Below are positions 28,384-38,211 of a DNA stretch of 64,000 nt, one piece after another. A program made the position numbers and the translations under genes. Below the pieces are notes generated by a model. It did not search any database, was not told the origin of the DNA, and saw only the letters and a list, made by a program, of their open reading frames with translations. The stretch covers positions 2,803,215 to 2,867,214 of the forward strand of contig NZ_CP013251.1 in the NCBI RefSeq assembly GCF_001583435.1, written 5' to 3'. Each line of letters begins with the position of its first letter. Positions within the stretch are counted from its first letter, which is position 1. The stretch is from Endozoicomonas montiporae CL-33 (GTDB taxonomy: Bacteria; Pseudomonadota; Gammaproteobacteria; Pseudomonadales; Endozoicomonadaceae).

Positions 28384-29181
28384 ATGACCGATCAATCACT
28401 GCAAATAGAAGCGATAAAAGCCTTTTCCGACAATTATATCTGGCTGCTGACCCACAGCGCCACAAAGGACTGCTTTGTCGTTGATCCGGGTGATGCCGAC
28501 CCGGTACTGCAAACACTGGCAGCCCGGGGGTTAAATCTTACCGGTGTTCTAATCACGCATCATCATGCAGATCATGTGGGTGGCCTGAAACAGTTAACTC
28601 AACAGTTTGCACTGAAAGTCTATGGACCTGCCAACTCATCCATAAACCACCTGACAACTACTCTGAACGATGGTGACTGTATTGATGTATTGGGTCATTC
28701 TTTTCAGGTGTTCAGCGTACCCGGACATACTCTGGATCATATTGCCTATTACGACGATCAGCAGTTTACCCTGTTCTGTGGCGACACCCTCTTTTCCGCG
28801 GGTTGCGGGCGACTGTTTGAAGGTACACCGGAACAAATGTTTGCTTCCCTGAATAAATTCAGACAGTTACCGGATATTACTCAGGTATTTTGTGCCCATG
28901 AATACACCGCAAGTAATCTCAAGTTTGCCCGGGCAGTCGAACCGGACAATGAAGACATTGCCGAATACACTCATCGTGTAATACAACTGCGGAATCACGA
29001 TATTCCCACCATCCCTACTTCCATCGGGCTGGAAAAACGTGTTAATCCTTTCCTGAGAACCAACGATAATACGGTCATTCGTAATGCCGTAAGCAGACTG
29101 GAAAATGAATCCTTTGAACAGAAAATACCCGAACCTGAAGTACTAAGGGTAATCCGTGAATGGAAGGATAAATTCCAGTAA
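28384..29181 (+). CDS. gloB: Hydroxyacylglutathione hydrolase (glyoxalase II)
   Basis: 265 residues. A metallo-beta-lactamase fold with the binuclear zinc motif ITHHHADHVGG (about 58), then VPGHTLDHIAYY, LFCGDTLFSAGCGRLFEG, CAHEYTASNLKFA, and a C-terminal glyoxalase II domain with the substrate-binding LRTNDNTVI. It hydrolyses S-lactoylglutathione in methylglyoxal detoxification. Divergent from the yafS-like gene, as in E. coli. Confidence 0.95.
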   Translation: MTDQSLQIEAIKAFSDNYIWLLTHSATKDCFVVDPGDADPVLQTLAARGLNLTGVLITHHHADHVGGLKQLTQQFALKVYGPANSSINHLTTTLNDGDCIDVLGHSFQVFSVPGHTLDHIAYYDDQQFTLFCGDTLFSAGCGRLFEGTPEQMFASLNKFRQLPDITQVFCAHEYTASNLKFARAVEPDNEDIAEYTHRVIQLRNHDIPTIPTSIGLEKRVNPFLRTNDNTVIRNAVSRLENESFEQKIPEPEVLRVIREWKDKFQ

Positions 29182-29221
29182 TGGTACAATAGCAAGCTAC
29201 CCGGATTTCAGAACCTGATTT

Positions 29222-30859
29222 ATGTCTCTATCGCAACCGAGCTGCAACGAAAAAAAGTCTGTTAACCCGACAGATTCCAAGTCAGAAAAAAAATCAATCG
29301 CAAAACTGGCAGGCACAGCTGCCATGATGCTCGTATTAACCGGCTGCCAGACTGTTAATGAAATTGACGCCGAAAGCACTCCGGTTGTACAGAAAAAAGT
29401 GGTTCACCAACCCGCAGCCAAAGCCAAAAAAGTCAAAGCGCCGGCCCCAAAGCCCGTGGTAGAAAAACGCCCTCAGGATTTGTGGGAACGTATTCGTCGC
29501 GGTCTGGGCATGCAACTGGACAATAATCACCCCTGGGTCATGACCGAACTGCGCTGGTATGCCAAAAATCAGGGCTACTTCAATCGGGTAGCGGATCGTT
29601 CAGCACCCTATCTCTATTTCATTATCAAAGAAGCCGAGGAACGTGGCGTTCCACTGGAACTGGCGCTGATGCCCGTGGTGGAAAGTGCTTACGACCCGTT
29701 TGCCTATTCCCATGCAGGCGCTTCCGGGCTGTGGCAGTTCATGCCAGCCACCGGCAGCGACTATGGCCTTGACCAGAACTGGTGGTACGACGGTCGTCGT
29801 GATGTAGTGGCTGCCACCCGCGCGGCCCTGGACTACATGGTGCGTCTGCACAATGCTTTTGGTGACTGGGAGCTGGCACTGGCAGCCTTTAACTCCGGAC
29901 CGGGTCGTGTTCAGCGAGCCATTAACCGTAACCGCAGCGAAGGCAAACCCACTACATTCTGGGATCTTGGATTACCCAGAGAAACCACCGCCTATGTGCC
30001 CAAACTGATTGCACTGGGCAAAATCGTTCGTGATCCGGAAAAATACGGTATCAGCCTGAAAGCTGTTCCGAACAAGCCCTATTTCGCCAAAGTGAAAACC
30101 GGCGGGCAGCTGGATATGGCCAAAGCGGCGGAGCTGTCCGGCATTTCACTGAATGAACTGTACCGCCTGAACCCGGGGCTGAATCGCTGGTCTACTCCGC
30201 CGGAAGGGCCTCACCAGTTGTTGGTGCCAGTGGCAAAGGCCGAAGCTTTCAATACAAAACTGGCAAAGTTGCCTGTAGAAGATCGCCTGCGCTGGAAGCG
30301 TTACACGGTTCAATCCGGGGACAGCCTCAGCACCATTGCCCGACGTTACGATACCCGCAGCCAGTTGATCCGGGAAGTGAACAAAATGGACGGCGATATG
30401 ATCCGGATCGGTCAAAGCCTGCTGATCCCGGTTCCTGCCAACGGCAAGGAAAACTACACCCTGACCGCCAGTCAACGTCGTAAAGCCCAGCAAAACAGCA
30501 ATGTGTCAGGCCGTTACAAGGTGAATTACACCGTTAAGTCCGGTGACAGTTTCTGGACCATTTCCCGTCAGTTCAATGTCGGCATCAATGAACTGGCACG
30601 CTGGAATAATATGGCACCACGGGACACGTTGCGGGTAGGCCAGAAACTGGCTGTCTGGAGCAAAGGTTCAGGCAACAGTGACAGTATCATTCGCCGGGTC
30701 AACTATACCGTTCGTTCCGGTGATTCCCTGTCACGCATTGCCAACCGCTTTAACGTGCGCGTTGCCCAGATTGAAAACTGGAACAATTTTGACAGCAAAT
30801 ACATCCACCCCGGACAGCTTCTTACTCTGTATGTAGACGTGACCCGCGCTTATGATTAA
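29222..30859 (+). CDS. mltD: Membrane-bound lytic transglycosylase D
   Basis: 545 residues. A lipobox LVLTGC near residue 40 predicts an outer-membrane lipoprotein with a long N-region. An SLT domain (about 135-260) has the catalytic Glu in PVVESAYDPFAYSHAGASG and WQFMPATG. Three LysM modules follow (about 360-405, 435-480, 490-535; each of the form YTVxSGDS). It cleaves murein glycan strands in the periplasm and the LysM modules bind peptidoglycan. It leads into three peptide-binding-protein genes. Confidence 0.94.
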   Translation: MSLSQPSCNEKKSVNPTDSKSEKKSIAKLAGTAAMMLVLTGCQTVNEIDAESTPVVQKKVVHQPAAKAKKVKAPAPKPVVEKRPQDLWERIRRGLGMQLDNNHPWVMTELRWYAKNQGYFNRVADRSAPYLYFIIKEAEERGVPLELALMPVVESAYDPFAYSHAGASGLWQFMPATGSDYGLDQNWWYDGRRDVVAATRAALDYMVRLHNAFGDWELALAAFNSGPGRVQRAINRNRSEGKPTTFWDLGLPRETTAYVPKLIALGKIVRDPEKYGISLKAVPNKPYFAKVKTGGQLDMAKAAELSGISLNELYRLNPGLNRWSTPPEGPHQLLVPVAKAEAFNTKLAKLPVEDRLRWKRYTVQSGDSLSTIARRYDTRSQLIREVNKMDGDMIRIGQSLLIPVPANGKENYTLTASQRRKAQQNSNVSGRYKVNYTVKSGDSFWTISRQFNVGINELARWNNMAPRDTLRVGQKLAVWSKGSGNSDSIIRRVNYTVRSGDSLSRIANRFNVRVAQIENWNNFDSKYIHPGQLLTLYVDVTRAYD

Positions 30860-30913
30860 TTCGTAAGCCTATATTCGCAGAATCAGTGCTATAACTATGA
30901 CTTTACTGGTTCT

Positions 30914-32809
30914 GTGGATATCTCCTTGTCATACCTGTATAACAAGTCACACAACAATAAAATTCTGCTGATTCTGCTGATTCTGATTTCGCCGTTTATC
31001 CGGGCTCAGGCAGTTAACGGAAATAACGAACCGCAATGGCAGCATGCCCTGAGTATTGGCGACCAACCAGTCTATCCGGCAGGCTTTAGCCATTTCAACA
31101 CCGTCAACCCTGAAGCACCCAAAGGCGGACAAGTCAGCTTCTCTATTCATGGCAGTTTTGACAGCCTGAACCCCTATATTCTGAAAGGCTCAGCCCCTGC
31201 TGCTGCCCCTAATGTCTATCGATACGGTGTCATGGGTTTGAATGAACCGCTTATGATCGGCATGGACGTCTATGCGCCAGCCCAGGAAGAAGTGGGTACC
31301 CTGTATGGGTTGATTGCCTCTGCCGTATCTCTGTCTGCAGACAGGCAGATTCTTGAATTCAAACTGCGCCCTGAAGCCCGTTTTCATGACCAGCACCCGA
31401 TCACCAGCGAGGATGTCCTGTTCACCTTCGAGCTGTTAAAAGCCCATGGCGCCCCACACTATAAGATGCTGCTGGAACAGATAGACAGTATTGAAGCACC
31501 GGGAACCCACCATATTCGCTACCGGTTAAAACCCCCGGTCTCAAGAACCCTTCCTTTGCATGTGGCTGAACTGCCCGTTCTGCCCAAACATTACTGGCAG
31601 AAACGCAATTTTTCACAAACCACACTGGATCCTCCATTACTCAGTGGTCCCTACCGGACCACTAAAGTAAAACCCGGTACATCGGTCATGTTTGAGCGGG
31701 TAAAGGATTACTGGGGGAAGAACTTGCCCGTCAATCGGGGCTTTTATAATTTCGACAGGATAACGCTTAACTTCTACCGTGACCGGCGAATCGCCTTTGA
31801 GTCATTTCGTTCGGGTGATGCCGATGCCTTTATCGAAGCAGAGGCCAAGAACTGGGCAAAAGGCTACGACCTTCCTGCCGTTAAGGCCGGTGACATTATT
31901 AAGCAGGAAGTACCCTGTTCCATACCCGGCAAACGGCTATTCTACCTGTTTAACCAGCGAAATCCGCTGTTCAAAGACCGTCGTACACGACAAGCCATCA
32001 GCATGTTGTTTGACTGGCAATGGACCAATAATGTTCTGTTTCATGGAGCCTATGCCCGAAACCTCAGTTTCTTCCCTGTGTCCGGTTCACTCGCTGAAAA
32101 AGACATCACAAATCAGGAAAAAAAGATACTGGAACCATTCACAGAAACATTGCCTAAGGCATTGTTTAACCAGCCTTTTAAACTGGTTGGGCCTGAAGGA
32201 AATGGCAACATTGAACGTGAACGAAGAATGGCGCTGAGGCTGCTTAAACAGGCTGGCTGGCAATACCGAAACGGGCAGCTTGTTAACCAGCAGGGAGAGC
32301 CGTTCCGATTTGAATTCTTGCATTATTCCAAAGTTATTGAACGCTTTATCATGCCCTTTGCCCGTAACCTTGCCACCGTCGGTATACAGATGGAGTTCAA
32401 AGGCATTGATATGAGCCAGTACCAGCGACGGATTAAGCAACGCCAGTTCGATATGATCCAGACCTCGGTACCACTGATGCCTTTTCCCGACGAACGACTG
32501 TACGACTTTTTTCACTCGGAAAGCGCGGATCGCGACGGCAGCCATAATCTGGGTGGCATAAAGGACCCCGCTGTCGATACACTGATAGACACCATCGCCA
32601 CCAGCGATGATACAGACCAGATCCGGGCACACATCAGTGCTCTGGATCGGGTTCTGCTCTGGCAGCATTACACCATACCCAACTGGCACAGCAGCGTTAT
32701 CCGCATAGCCTACTGGAAACATATGGTGCCCCCTGCCGGTACAAACCAGTATGGTTTTCGCCTCAGCGGCTGGTGGTATGACCCGGACTCTTTGAAAGCA
32801 AGGAAATAA
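30914..32809 (+). CDS. Extracellular solute-binding protein family 5 (YejA-like), copy 1
   Basis: 631 residues from a GTG. Signal peptide by hydrophobic LLILLILISPFIRAQA. The YejA signature YPAGFSHFNTVNPEAPKGGQ follows, then FDSLNPYILKG and the family-5 fold (FLAG-like EDVLFTFELLKA, LSGPYRTTKVKPG). Such proteins bind oligopeptides in the periplasm for an ABC importer; YejA members take microcin C and in some bacteria murein peptides. Three copies are in tandem and no permease or ATPase gene follows. A 54-bp gap separates it from mltD. Confidence 0.88.
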   Translation: MDISLSYLYNKSHNNKILLILLILISPFIRAQAVNGNNEPQWQHALSIGDQPVYPAGFSHFNTVNPEAPKGGQVSFSIHGSFDSLNPYILKGSAPAAAPNVYRYGVMGLNEPLMIGMDVYAPAQEEVGTLYGLIASAVSLSADRQILEFKLRPEARFHDQHPITSEDVLFTFELLKAHGAPHYKMLLEQIDSIEAPGTHHIRYRLKPPVSRTLPLHVAELPVLPKHYWQKRNFSQTTLDPPLLSGPYRTTKVKPGTSVMFERVKDYWGKNLPVNRGFYNFDRITLNFYRDRRIAFESFRSGDADAFIEAEAKNWAKGYDLPAVKAGDIIKQEVPCSIPGKRLFYLFNQRNPLFKDRRTRQAISMLFDWQWTNNVLFHGAYARNLSFFPVSGSLAEKDITNQEKKILEPFTETLPKALFNQPFKLVGPEGNGNIERERRMALRLLKQAGWQYRNGQLVNQQGEPFRFEFLHYSKVIERFIMPFARNLATVGIQMEFKGIDMSQYQRRIKQRQFDMIQTSVPLMPFPDERLYDFFHSESADRDGSHNLGGIKDPAVDTLIDTIATSDDTDQIRAHISALDRVLLWQHYTIPNWHSSVIRIAYWKHMVPPAGTNQYGFRLSGWWYDPDSLKARK

Positions 32810-32812
32810 ACC

Positions 32813-34678
32813 ATGGGGGTCGCTGTCCATCAATACCGGCACAAGCTTCTTCAGGAAATGCTGGCAGTCTGGTTAATGGCCATAATGGGTAGCCAGACGA
32901 TTCAGGCCGGAACGAACCAGGAGCCCGTTGCTGAAAAAGAACAGATGACAAGAAGCCATGCTCTGGCACTCTTCGGTCAACCCGCTTACCTCGAAGGTTT
33001 CAGCCACTTCAGCTATGTCAATCCTAAAGCACCTGCCAGCAACACGCTAAGACTCGGTGCACAAGGCACTTTCGACACCTTCAATGCCTTTACCACCAAA
33101 GGTCTGCCCGCCGCCATCAGCGGACACCTTTACGACAGTCTAATGGTGCGCAGCAAAGACGAACCTTACACCCTGTATGGTTTGATCGCAGAAACCGTGG
33201 AGTATCCGGTCAACCATCGCTGGATTCGCTTTTACCTGAATCCCAAAGCCCGCTTTGCCGATGGCAAACCCATCACAGCAGAAGATGTCCGTTTTACCTA
33301 CGAACAGTTCAGTCGCAAGGACGCACCCATATACCGCGCTGCACTGGCTAACGTGGAATCGGTTAAGGTCGAAGCCCCACGTCAGGTTGTCTTTTACCTG
33401 AACCCTGACAGCGACGAAAACCACCTACTGCCGTTCCAGATTGCCCAACTGCCCGTCCTTCCGTCTCATGATCATGAGCGTTACGACTTCAGCCGCGCCG
33501 ATCTCACTCTTCCGCTAGGCTCCGGAGCCTACACCATAAAAGCGTTTGAACCGGGACGGCGCATTGTCTTGCAACAGGTTGAGCAGTACTGGGCAAAACA
33601 CCACCCTGTTAACGTCGGGCATAACAATTTCAAAACAATCCAGTACGACTATTTCCGCAATGCCACCGTGTCTCTGCAGGCGTTTCTTGCAGGCGAGTAT
33701 GACATCCGTTTGGAAACCATTGCTAAAAACTGGAGTCATGGTTACACCGGTAAAGCCGTTGAGTCCGGACAAATCATTCAAACGCTTCTTCCCAGAAAAA
33801 CCAATCAAATTCAGGCTTTTGTCTTTAATACCTCAAGTAATGTCTTTAAAGATCGCCGTGTTCGGGAAGCCGTCAGTCAGGGCTATGACTTCCAGTGGAC
33901 GAACCGGACTCTGATGTACAACAACTACCAGCAACCGCACAGCCTGTTTGCCAATTCCGAGTTTGGTCAGCACGCTCCACCTGACAGCAATGAATTAAAG
34001 CTTTTACAACCTTTCCGAAGCAGTCTGCCCCATGAACTGTTTTCGAAAGCATGGCAACCGGTTCAGACCTCCGGCGACGGAAACATTCGCCCCCAGATAC
34101 AACGGGCACACGCACTGCTTCACGAAGCCGGATGGACGATTAAAAACCGGCAACGGATCAACCAAAAAACAGGACAGCCCCTGAGCTTTGAGCTACTTCT
34201 GACCACGCCTGAGCAAGAAAGAATTGTATTACCGTTTCAGAAAAATCTGGAGCAGCTGGGCATCCGGATGCAGATAAAAACCGTTGATATCGCCCAGTAT
34301 ATCCAGCGTATCCGCAACAAAGACTATGACATGCTGCTGCGGACTATCAGCCACGGCACAACACCGGGTAATGAGCTTCAACATTACTGGCACAGTCAAT
34401 ACGCCAATGAACAGGGTTCACAGAATGTTGCCAACGTCAGTAACCCCGTGGTGGATGCCATGCTGGAACAGGTTCGCAATGCAGAGAGTATGGAGCAGCT
34501 GGTGACGGCCACCCGGGCACTGGATCGCACACTGCTGTGGAATTATTACATTATTCCCCAGATACAGGCCGATCACTGGCGCGTGGCGCACAGAAGTAGA
34601 CTAGGCTATCCCTCTGGAACAGCGCTCAACGGATTTCTTGACTTTAGTGCATGGTGGGAAAAGGCCGACGATGAATAA
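32813..34678 (+). CDS. Extracellular solute-binding protein family 5 (YejA-like), copy 2
   Basis: 621 residues, starting 4 bp after copy 1 with an AAGGAA ribosome site. Predicted signal peptide (about 1-32: MLAVWLMAIMGSQTIQA). The signature is altered: YLEGFSHFSYVNPKAPASNT lacks the KGG of typical YejA. The family-5 landmarks remain (TFDTFNAFTTKG, TAEDVRFTYEQFS, LPLGSGAYTIKAFEPGR). The changed signature suggests a different ligand from copy 3. It overlaps copy 3 by 8 bp. Confidence 0.87.
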   Translation: MGVAVHQYRHKLLQEMLAVWLMAIMGSQTIQAGTNQEPVAEKEQMTRSHALALFGQPAYLEGFSHFSYVNPKAPASNTLRLGAQGTFDTFNAFTTKGLPAAISGHLYDSLMVRSKDEPYTLYGLIAETVEYPVNHRWIRFYLNPKARFADGKPITAEDVRFTYEQFSRKDAPIYRAALANVESVKVEAPRQVVFYLNPDSDENHLLPFQIAQLPVLPSHDHERYDFSRADLTLPLGSGAYTIKAFEPGRRIVLQQVEQYWAKHHPVNVGHNNFKTIQYDYFRNATVSLQAFLAGEYDIRLETIAKNWSHGYTGKAVESGQIIQTLLPRKTNQIQAFVFNTSSNVFKDRRVREAVSQGYDFQWTNRTLMYNNYQQPHSLFANSEFGQHAPPDSNELKLLQPFRSSLPHELFSKAWQPVQTSGDGNIRPQIQRAHALLHEAGWTIKNRQRINQKTGQPLSFELLLTTPEQERIVLPFQKNLEQLGIRMQIKTVDIAQYIQRIRNKDYDMLLRTISHGTTPGNELQHYWHSQYANEQGSQNVANVSNPVVDAMLEQVRNAESMEQLVTATRALDRTLLWNYYIIPQIQADHWRVAHRSRLGYPSGTALNGFLDFSAWWEKADDE

Positions 34679-36527
34679 ACGTTCTATATCATTAGCAGCA
34701 GTACTTCTGCTGACACTGGGCACATTAGGCAAATCCGCCGTTGCAGCCCCACTGCCAGAGCAAAAAAACAGACAAGCAGCACAAAAAGGCACACGAGCAC
34801 CTTTGCAACACGCTGTCAGCCTGTTTGGCAAGCCAGCCTATCCGGAAGACTTTAAACACTTTAATTATGTTAACCCTGATGCCCCCAAAGGTGGCGAACT
34901 GCGGCAATCGGCACTCGGTCAGTTTGACAGCCTGAATCCTTACATCAATCGCGGTATAGCAGCAGCCGGAGCAAGCTATCAGTACGATACCCTGCTGGCT
35001 CGCTCCTGGGATGAACCACTAACGAAATATGGTCTGATTGCTGAAAAAATAGAAGTAGACCCGAACAATCAATGGGTGGCTTTTCATGTCAATCCAAAAG
35101 CACGGTTCAACGACGGCAAGCCAGTCACCGCTGAAGACATCAAATTTTCCTTTGACATTCTCAGGGAGAAAGGCTCGACCTTTTATCGCAATTTTTATAT
35201 CGATGTTGAAGAAGTGACAGTCACTGCACCTGACAGAGCGCTATTCACATTCAAACACAGCAATAACCGTGAGCTGGTGACTAACCTTGGGCAGATGCCC
35301 ATCTTCCCCAAGCATTATTGGCAAGACCGGGATTTTACCTCCCCCGGCCTGTCCATTCCGGTGAGCAGCGGCCCTTACAAAGCATTAGAAATAAAACCAA
35401 GCCGCAGTATTACCTGGCAACGCGACCCTGACTACTGGGCAAAAGATCTGCCGGTGTGTAAAGGGCGATTCAACTTTGACCGTCTTTTCTACACCTATTA
35501 TCTCGATACCAGCATCTCCTTGCAGGGTTTGCTGGCAGGTGAATACGACTGGTCGATGGTGTCCGACCCGAAGTACTGGCAAATGCTGTTTATCGATAAA
35601 AACAGCGAGAAACTGCTGAAAAAAACCAAACTGGTCAGGGAAACCCTGCCTAACAGCAACCCGCAAACGGTGATGCTCACTTACAATACGCGCCACGCTT
35701 TCCTTAAAGATCGCAGGGTACGTGAAGCCATCAGTTATGCCTTTGATTATGACTGGCTGAATAAAAACTATTTCCATGGAATGCTGCGCCGGGCTGACAG
35801 CTACTTTTCCGGCACTGATCTGGCGGCTTCGGGTCTCCCTTCACCGCAGGAGCTGAAATGGCTTGAACCCTGGCGCAAGCAGCTGCCAAAGGCAGTGTTT
35901 AGCCAAACCTATACCGCTCCTGGCAGTACTCAGAAAAATGCCAGACACCAGCGAGCCAAATCACTGGCTCTGCTGAAAGAAGCGGGCTGGCAGGTGAAAG
36001 ACAACCAGCAGGTGAACGACAAAGGTGAACCATTAACACTGACACTGCTGCTGACGAACCCTGAAAACGAACGTTACACCCTTGGTTTTCGTCAGGGTTT
36101 GAAGGCTCTGGGGATAGAGCTATACATACGCACAGTAGACAGGGCTCAGTACATAGAAAGGATACGATCTCTGGATTTTGACATTGTCACCAATGTTTAC
36201 CGTCACACTCCTTCTCCTGGTACCGAACAAAAAGATCACTTTGGTTCGAACGTCGCCGACCTGCATGGCACAAACAACCTTGCGGGCATCAAGAATCCGG
36301 CAGTGGATAATATTGTTAATCGTATTCCGACCGCCACCAGCCGGAAAGAGTTATTGTCTCTGGTGCATGCACTGGACAGAATACTGTTGTGGGAACATTA
36401 CAGCCTGCCGTTGTGGTACCAGCCAGACTGGCCCATGGTACACAGGCATTATCTGAAGCACCCTGAAAACACCCCGCCCTATGCGCTTGATCTCAGTGTC
36501 TGGTGGTCAGAAGCAGGGAAGCCGTAA
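34671..36527 (+). CDS. yejA: Extracellular solute-binding protein family 5 (YejA-like), copy 3
   Basis: 618 residues from the ATG at 34671, which overlaps the end of copy 2 (ATGAATAA); a longer frame from 34638 would remove the clean signal MNKRSISLAAVLLLTLGTLG. It is the most canonical copy: YPEDFKHFNYVNPDAPKGGE, FDSLNPYINRGIA, TAEDIKFSFDILREKG. It should be the periplasmic binding protein for a Yej-type peptide importer encoded elsewhere. Its stop is one base from the stop of the convergent gene. Confidence 0.88.
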   Translation: MNKRSISLAAVLLLTLGTLGKSAVAAPLPEQKNRQAAQKGTRAPLQHAVSLFGKPAYPEDFKHFNYVNPDAPKGGELRQSALGQFDSLNPYINRGIAAAGASYQYDTLLARSWDEPLTKYGLIAEKIEVDPNNQWVAFHVNPKARFNDGKPVTAEDIKFSFDILREKGSTFYRNFYIDVEEVTVTAPDRALFTFKHSNNRELVTNLGQMPIFPKHYWQDRDFTSPGLSIPVSSGPYKALEIKPSRSITWQRDPDYWAKDLPVCKGRFNFDRLFYTYYLDTSISLQGLLAGEYDWSMVSDPKYWQMLFIDKNSEKLLKKTKLVRETLPNSNPQTVMLTYNTRHAFLKDRRVREAISYAFDYDWLNKNYFHGMLRRADSYFSGTDLAASGLPSPQELKWLEPWRKQLPKAVFSQTYTAPGSTQKNARHQRAKSLALLKEAGWQVKDNQQVNDKGEPLTLTLLLTNPENERYTLGFRQGLKALGIELYIRTVDRAQYIERIRSLDFDIVTNVYRHTPSPGTEQKDHFGSNVADLHGTNNLAGIKNPAVDNIVNRIPTATSRKELLSLVHALDRILLWEHYSLPLWYQPDWPMVHRHYLKHPENTPPYALDLSVWWSEAGKP

Positions 36528-36528
36528 T

Positions 36529-38103
36529 TTATTGTTCAGCCAGAATATCAAACGCCTTTGCAGATACAATGGCATACGACTGATCACAGGGTGTAGCAAG
36601 GGGGCTATGGCAAGTGTCTGTGCCAGAGAAGTGTTGCCCATAGATGTAGGGATAGCCATGTTCATCACTCTCAAAGCGGCAAAAATAAACGGGCTCTTGC
36701 TTGATCGTGTTTGAACTGACATACATTAAACCGGCCACCACAGCTTTATCAGGTAGAATGCCATTAAATTTTTCCCAATAAATAGAGGCTTTGATATTGG
36801 GTACCAGAAAATCTGATGCTACGGAACCATCCGGCTTTTTAGCAACAAAGCTACTCTTGTTTTCTGTACTAGGGTAACGACAAAATGGTTGGGCTCCATG
36901 CCGTCCCCCCTGAGAACCCAGCAGAAATTCCTTGAAGGGCTTTCTCGGTGAACAAAATGAGTCTTGAACCTTCTGATTAACAGAATCAGACTGCGTTATT
37001 GCTGTCTCTCCCCAGTCCACAGCCGATTTACTGCCCCTGACTCTTCCATGGTATGGAACATAGTAGGAAGAAGGCTCGGCAATATCCCAGCTGGTCGTTA
37101 AGCCGATGCAGCCCTGACCATGAACCTGACCATTATCAGTGCGCCATTCAATTCCGGGGACACCTGACTTGAATTTACACAAAATCTCATGGCTTCGCTT
37201 CCCTGAATCTGGAAATAAAGACGACGATGCAAACATGCTCCTGTGACGATTAAGCTTATCCTTTAATATGTAGGATATTTTCCCGTTCATGACATTAACC
37301 TGAAAATACTCCGGTTTGGTGACCAGAATGCCTCGTGGAACCTTGCCCTTGTCTGCTTTACCCTCCAGGTAGTAGTCTGCTTGACGATCTGGCAACAGGC
37401 AGCCTCTGACATGATCCGACGTATTCGCCAACATACCAATCAGGGTGTTTGCCTCACTCCCCAACCGGTACTTGATACGGCAATAACCGGTTAGTTGTTC
37501 ATCATTGCAACGTAATGCCTTTGCGTAAGGGTCGGGAAGTTCCGATTCACACGTTTTACCGTCAGCAAGATAGCCATAGGGAGACTTGTAATCCCCTGTA
37601 GTCACTGGAACTGGAAACAGCGCCGGTTGGATGGTGTTATTAAATAAGTGGTAGGGGCGCTTGTTTTCGAACAAAGTGCCTCTCGCCCATAGATACTGGA
37701 GTGTGTGCTTGCCATTCTCCGTGTCGGCATAATTATCTTCACTGAGTTCAAACGAAATCAGCTGAAAATCTTTTATGAGTTTTTCTTGATACTGGTCATC
37801 ATCCAGAGTTGGCAAAGTCGGCAAAATAGTCGATTGGGTTGATGCCATCGTCGCCTGTGCCTGTCCAGTGACAGGTTCATGGGTGGTTTCGTTTTTCGAA
37901 TATATATATTGATAGTATCTGGCCACCAGACCAACACCGAGAATATTCCCCATAACAAAACCCGCAAACCCAACCGTCATTACCAATAATGGTACTTTTT
38001 GCTTCTCACTAAGAGAAACAGCATTGGCAGTATGGCTGGGTACGCTTGATACCAGAGCAACTGACAGAACCAGTGCTGAAAAAGACTTATGCAATCGTTT
38101 CAT
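36529..38103 (-). CDS. Secreted protein with DM9/DUF3421-like C-terminus, copy 1
   Basis: 524 residues from the ATG at 38103 (AGGAG site; the frame extends upstream to 38205 but lacks a better start). Signal peptide MKRLHKSFSALVLSVALVSS, then one membrane helix (about 32-60). The central region is Cys-containing (CNDEQLTGYCRIKYRLG). The C-terminus has ILPDKAVVAGLMYVSSN, EPVYFCRFES and YGQHFSGTDTCHSPLATP, resembling DM9 repeats of insect and oyster lectin-like proteins. Function unknown; a surface or host-facing role is inference. The next gene is a close paralog. Confidence 0.72.
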   Translation of the reverse strand: MKRLHKSFSALVLSVALVSSVPSHTANAVSLSEKQKVPLLVMTVGFAGFVMGNILGVGLVARYYQYIYSKNETTHEPVTGQAQATMASTQSTILPTLPTLDDDQYQEKLIKDFQLISFELSEDNYADTENGKHTLQYLWARGTLFENKRPYHLFNNTIQPALFPVPVTTGDYKSPYGYLADGKTCESELPDPYAKALRCNDEQLTGYCRIKYRLGSEANTLIGMLANTSDHVRGCLLPDRQADYYLEGKADKGKVPRGILVTKPEYFQVNVMNGKISYILKDKLNRHRSMFASSSLFPDSGKRSHEILCKFKSGVPGIEWRTDNGQVHGQGCIGLTTSWDIAEPSSYYVPYHGRVRGSKSAVDWGETAITQSDSVNQKVQDSFCSPRKPFKEFLLGSQGGRHGAQPFCRYPSTENKSSFVAKKPDGSVASDFLVPNIKASIYWEKFNGILPDKAVVAGLMYVSSNTIKQEPVYFCRFESDEHGYPYIYGQHFSGTDTCHSPLATPCDQSYAIVSAKAFDILAEQ

Positions 38104-38211
38104 TCTTAAACTCCTGAGAAGCCTGCCAAAGGAACCGGCCTGATTCAGGCCAGTCATTGATAAGCAACAGAGATTGCGATCACTTCTGCAACCTCCTTTT
38201 GGCAAAGCCAG

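Noticed and set aside
36481..36722. Small frames at the convergent ends of yejA copy 3 and the DM9-like gene
   Set aside because: They lie wholly within the two well-supported genes in other frames.
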